NCBI RefSeq assembly: GCF_002174125.1
Contig: NZ_NEXX01000001.1
Span: 868,001 to 932,000 of the forward strand
Direction of reading: 5' to 3'
From: Acinetobacter populi
GTDB taxonomy: Bacteria; Pseudomonadota; Gammaproteobacteria; Pseudomonadales; Moraxellaceae
DNA: 64,000 nucleotides
Position 1 is the first letter of the stretch, and the number at the start of each line of letters is the position of its first letter. Position numbers and translations under genes: made by a program. Positions 61,583-64,000 of the stretch are shown piece by piece. Below the pieces are notes generated by a model, which worked only from the letters and a program-made list of their open reading frames with translations, was not told where the DNA came from and made no database searches.

Positions 61583-63403
61583 TTAACTTCCTTTTGGTGT
61601 TTCAAGTGGTCGATCAAGTGGCACATTGAGCAAGCGTAATGATTCTTGCATGATTTTGGCAAAAACCGGCGCAGCCACCAAACCACCATAATATTTACCT
61701 TGTGGATTCTCCACCACCACAATCATGGCAATACGTGGATTACTGATCGGCGCAACACCGGCAAACAAGGCGCGATATTCATTTTGAGAATAGCCTTTAC
61801 GGTCGGCACGTAATTTATGTGCAGTACCGGTTTTCCCACCTACACGATAACCGGGAATAACCGCTTGTCGTGCCGTACCACCAGGCTGAGTCACGGCTTC
61901 CAGCATATGCAATACGGTATCGGCAATTTCCGGTGCAACCACTTGTTCGCCTTTGGGTTGCTCCGATACTTTGTACAAGGTTAACGGGACTTCTACACCA
62001 TGATTGGCAATCATCGCATAGGCCTGTGCCAATTGTAGTACGGTCGCATTTAGACCATAACCATACGACATGGTTGCAACTTCGGATACATTCCATTTAC
62101 TCGGTGGCAAAATCAAACCAGCACTTTCACCCGGGAAACCTACAGCCGAGCGCTTGCCAAAACCAATCTTTTTATAAAACGTCGGTAAAGTGGAATAAGG
62201 CAAGGATAAGGCAATTTTTGAGGCCCCCACATTGGAGGATTTAATTAATACCCCGCCTAAAGTCAATGCACCATAATTATGTGTATCACGAATGGTATGG
62301 TTACCAATCCGCATCGAGCCGGGGCTGGTATTAATAATTGTTGTTGGCTGGAATTTACCACTCTCCAGACCCATTAGCACGGTGAACGGCTTCATGGTCG
62401 AACCAGGTTCAAATGAGTCAACTGCGCCACGATTCCGCATCGCATCCTGATTACTTAAGCCCTTCGGATCATTCGGGTTATATGATGGCCAGCTACTCAT
62501 GGCCAGAATTTCACCAGTTTTGACATCAACCGCAATTGCAGTGGCAGAACGGGCATTATTGGCAACACCTGCTGCAGTCAACTCACGATACATGATGTAT
62601 TGCAAACGTGAGTCAATACTCAAAGTGATGTTCTCACCGCCATTGCCCTGTGTGATCACTTCTTCAACTTTTAAGCGATTACCTTTACGATCCCGAAGTA
62701 CCCGCTGCTCACCGTCGACACCTGCCAACCGCTTATTCAACTGCATTTCCAGCCCTTCAATCCCAACACCATTACTATTGGTTAAACCAATAATCTGTGC
62801 ATTCGGCTGGGGCTGCGGATAATAGCGTTTATAATCTTTTTCGGTATAAACACCCTGAAATTTATGCGCCATAATGGCATCTGCTTGTGCAGGTGGTACC
62901 TGACGTTTTAAAGGTAGATAACGTGAGCGTGCCCGACGCTGCATGTCTTGCTGCAATTTGGCTGCATCAATCCCTACGACTTGAGCCAGTTTATCAAGAT
63001 CAAAACTTTTCTGCGGTAATGCACGCTTTAATTTGGCATTATGCGGATCTTTTTTGAGTTCCTGAGAAATTTTTTCAAACTGTGCCTTAGCTTCAAAATA
63101 ATCCTTGGGATCAATCACAACCGTCATTACCGGCGTACTGATGGCCAATGGTACGCCATGGCGATCACTGATCACGCCACGCATTGCCCGAATCACTTCG
63201 GTATGGGAGATATTGGCATCTGCCTTTTCTTGCAAAAAGTCACTATCGAGGATCTGTACCCAAAAAGCACGGCCAATCAATAAAATAAACGCAGCAAATG
63301 CAGCAAACCACAGTAACCGAAAACGCCACATATCCTGCGCGAGTGTAGGCTTGGCACTGACAGCACTTTTCCGCTGTTTCGTCTTTTTTGTAGGAGCAAC
63401 CAT
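61583..63403 (-). CDS. ftsI: Penicillin-binding protein 3, FtsI
   Basis: A 606-residue division-specific transpeptidase. It has a short cytoplasmic N-terminus, one transmembrane helix (about 30-50), a pedestal domain, and a penicillin-binding domain with active-site SxxK in FEPGSTMKPF (about residue 335), SSN in KSSNVGASK and KTG in VGGKTGTAH. It acts with FtsW at the septum and is a beta-lactam target. It follows ftsL by 24 bp. Confidence 0.97.
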   Translation of the reverse strand: MVAPTKKTKQRKSAVSAKPTLAQDMWRFRLLWFAAFAAFILLIGRAFWVQILDSDFLQEKADANISHTEVIRAMRGVISDRHGVPLAISTPVMTVVIDPKDYFEAKAQFEKISQELKKDPHNAKLKRALPQKSFDLDKLAQVVGIDAAKLQQDMQRRARSRYLPLKRQVPPAQADAIMAHKFQGVYTEKDYKRYYPQPQPNAQIIGLTNSNGVGIEGLEMQLNKRLAGVDGEQRVLRDRKGNRLKVEEVITQGNGGENITLSIDSRLQYIMYRELTAAGVANNARSATAIAVDVKTGEILAMSSWPSYNPNDPKGLSNQDAMRNRGAVDSFEPGSTMKPFTVLMGLESGKFQPTTIINTSPGSMRIGNHTIRDTHNYGALTLGGVLIKSSNVGASKIALSLPYSTLPTFYKKIGFGKRSAVGFPGESAGLILPPSKWNVSEVATMSYGYGLNATVLQLAQAYAMIANHGVEVPLTLYKVSEQPKGEQVVAPEIADTVLHMLEAVTQPGGTARQAVIPGYRVGGKTGTAHKLRADRKGYSQNEYRALFAGVAPISNPRIAMIVVVENPQGKYYGGLVAAPVFAKIMQESLRLLNVPLDRPLETPKGS

Positions 63404-63427
63404 TGCTGTGTCTTTCGCCTCACATCA

Positions 63428-63736
63428 TTATTTTGTTGAAATCACGACAGTTTGAGTAGCAGGAGGAGAATACATACGCAATTGCGTCACCGCCCGGGAA
63501 CCAATCTGGGCTGTCGCACCAAACGTTTGTTGCTCAATCAGCAAACGTCCCCATTCTGCATTCAAATCATCTTTTTCTTTCATTAAATTATTATAACCAC
63601 GATAATCATGGCGATAATTAAATACCTGATTCACCACCATAAATGCACTGCCCATGATCGCAATGATGATCAATAGAACAATCGCCACCTGTTGCAAAAT
63701 GCTTTTCTCAATTAGTTTATGGTTTTTGATCATCAT
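63428..63736 (-). CDS. ftsL: Cell division protein FtsL
   Basis: A 102-residue bitopic protein. It has a basic N-terminus, one transmembrane helix (about residues 14-35, QVAIVLLIIIAIMGSAFMVV), and a periplasmic coiled coil (about 40-75) for binding FtsB and FtsQ. Weak sequence conservation is usual for FtsL; the position between rsmH and ftsI makes the call secure. Confidence 0.92.
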   Translation of the reverse strand: MMIKNHKLIEKSILQQVAIVLLIIIAIMGSAFMVVNQVFNYRHDYRGYNNLMKEKDDLNAEWGRLLIEQQTFGATAQIGSRAVTQLRMYSPPATQTVVISTK

Positions 63737-63739
63737 ATT

Positions 63740-64000
63740 TTAATGTTCCAGTCGCTCTGCCACACGTAACCACGCACTACGAGAACGTGGATTCTCTTTT
63801 ACTTCCGCAGCACTTGGTGCAATACGTGCAATTTTTTTCAGGGTACGAGTGTCTTTTTGTGCCTGTGGCATGCCCCAATCCTGTTCCGGCAGTGTTGATT
63901 CCTTCTGGATAAACTGTTTGATTAAACGATCTTCCAGAGAATGAAAACTAATCACTGCCAAGCGCCCATGAGATTTAAGCATACTGACCGCTTGCGGTAA
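63740..64000 (-). CDS. rsmH: 16S rRNA m4C1402 methyltransferase RsmH, C-terminal part
   Basis: Only the last 86 codons are in the window; the 5' part runs past the right edge. The visible part LPQAVSMLKSHGRLAVISFH-SLEDRLIKQF is the conserved C-terminal block of RsmH (MraW), and NPRSRSAWLRVAER follows. It methylates N4 of C1402 in 16S rRNA at the P site. It is 3 bp from ftsL, in the usual order. Confidence 0.95.
   Translation of the reverse strand, partial: LPQAVSMLKSHGRLAVISFHSLEDRLIKQFIQKESTLPEQDWGMPQAQKDTRTLKKIARIAPSAAEVKENPRSRSAWLRVAERLEH

Noticed and set aside
1..64000. CRISPR arrays, prophage, insertion sequences or tRNA genes
   Set aside because: No spaced direct repeats, transposase, integrase or phage structural genes, and no cloverleaf-like sequence with a typical T-arm were recognised on either strand.

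Overview
The window is a stretch of bacterial chromosome with low to moderate GC and dense genes. Its proteins fit a gammaproteobacterium of the genus Acinetobacter. The evidence is two periplasmic proteins of the AdeT1/AdeT2 type, an Acinetobacter-type set of LysR, TetR and acyl-CoA metabolism genes, a PlsB starting at GTG, and Acinetobacter-like ribosomal and RpoA sequences. I cannot name the species. I see no tRNA, rRNA, CRISPR array, insertion sequence or prophage.

Left part (1-19.2 kb): a DUF2061 membrane protein, a LysR regulator, a secreted esterase, a Sel1 lipoprotein and a HAD phosphatase. These are followed by rppH-ptsP (mRNA 5'-end decapping and the nitrogen-type phosphotransfer enzyme), a thioesterase, an AidB-type acyl-CoA dehydrogenase with a divergent TetR gene, catalase, a methyltransferase, a chagasin-type protease inhibitor, a membrane-anchored nuclease-like protein opposite an orphan ParA, an AI-2E-type permease, and a Baeyer-Villiger-type monooxygenase.

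Core (19.3-33.1 kb): one uninterrupted minus-strand run, S10-spc-alpha, from rpsJ to rplQ, including secY, rpmJ and rpoA. It ends in a strong terminator. Sequence signals suggest separate promoters for each of the three classical operons. The S10 promoter has its -10 box in the loop of the upstream gene's terminator, and it precedes a leader of about 180 nt that can fold.

Right-centre (33.2-54 kb): a glutamine amidotransferase opposite a Cys/Met-metabolism PLP enzyme, a HerA-like ATPase with dsdA, and a nitric-oxide module. That module is a shortened flavohaemoglobin behind two NsrR-type operators, followed by nsrR. Next come ysxC, a metal-dependent hydrolase, a dicarboxylate symporter, tesB, plsB, tandem AdeT-like proteins, recG-comF, a LOG-family/NUDIX pair and corA with a long inverted-repeat leader.

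Right end (54.3-64 kb): a TauE/SafE permease; a TetR-small protein-rlmA operon divergent from an HPP membrane protein, with a perfect 24-bp palindrome between them; then the division and cell-wall cluster on the minus strand, rsmH (cut by the window edge)-ftsL-ftsI-murE-murF-mraY.

Most of the window is conserved housekeeping. The most distinctive signals are the NsrR operator pair with the reductase-less flavohaemoglobin, the terminator/promoter overlap at the S10 operon, the corA leader, and several unassigned palindromes in front of transporter, binding-protein or oxidase genes.
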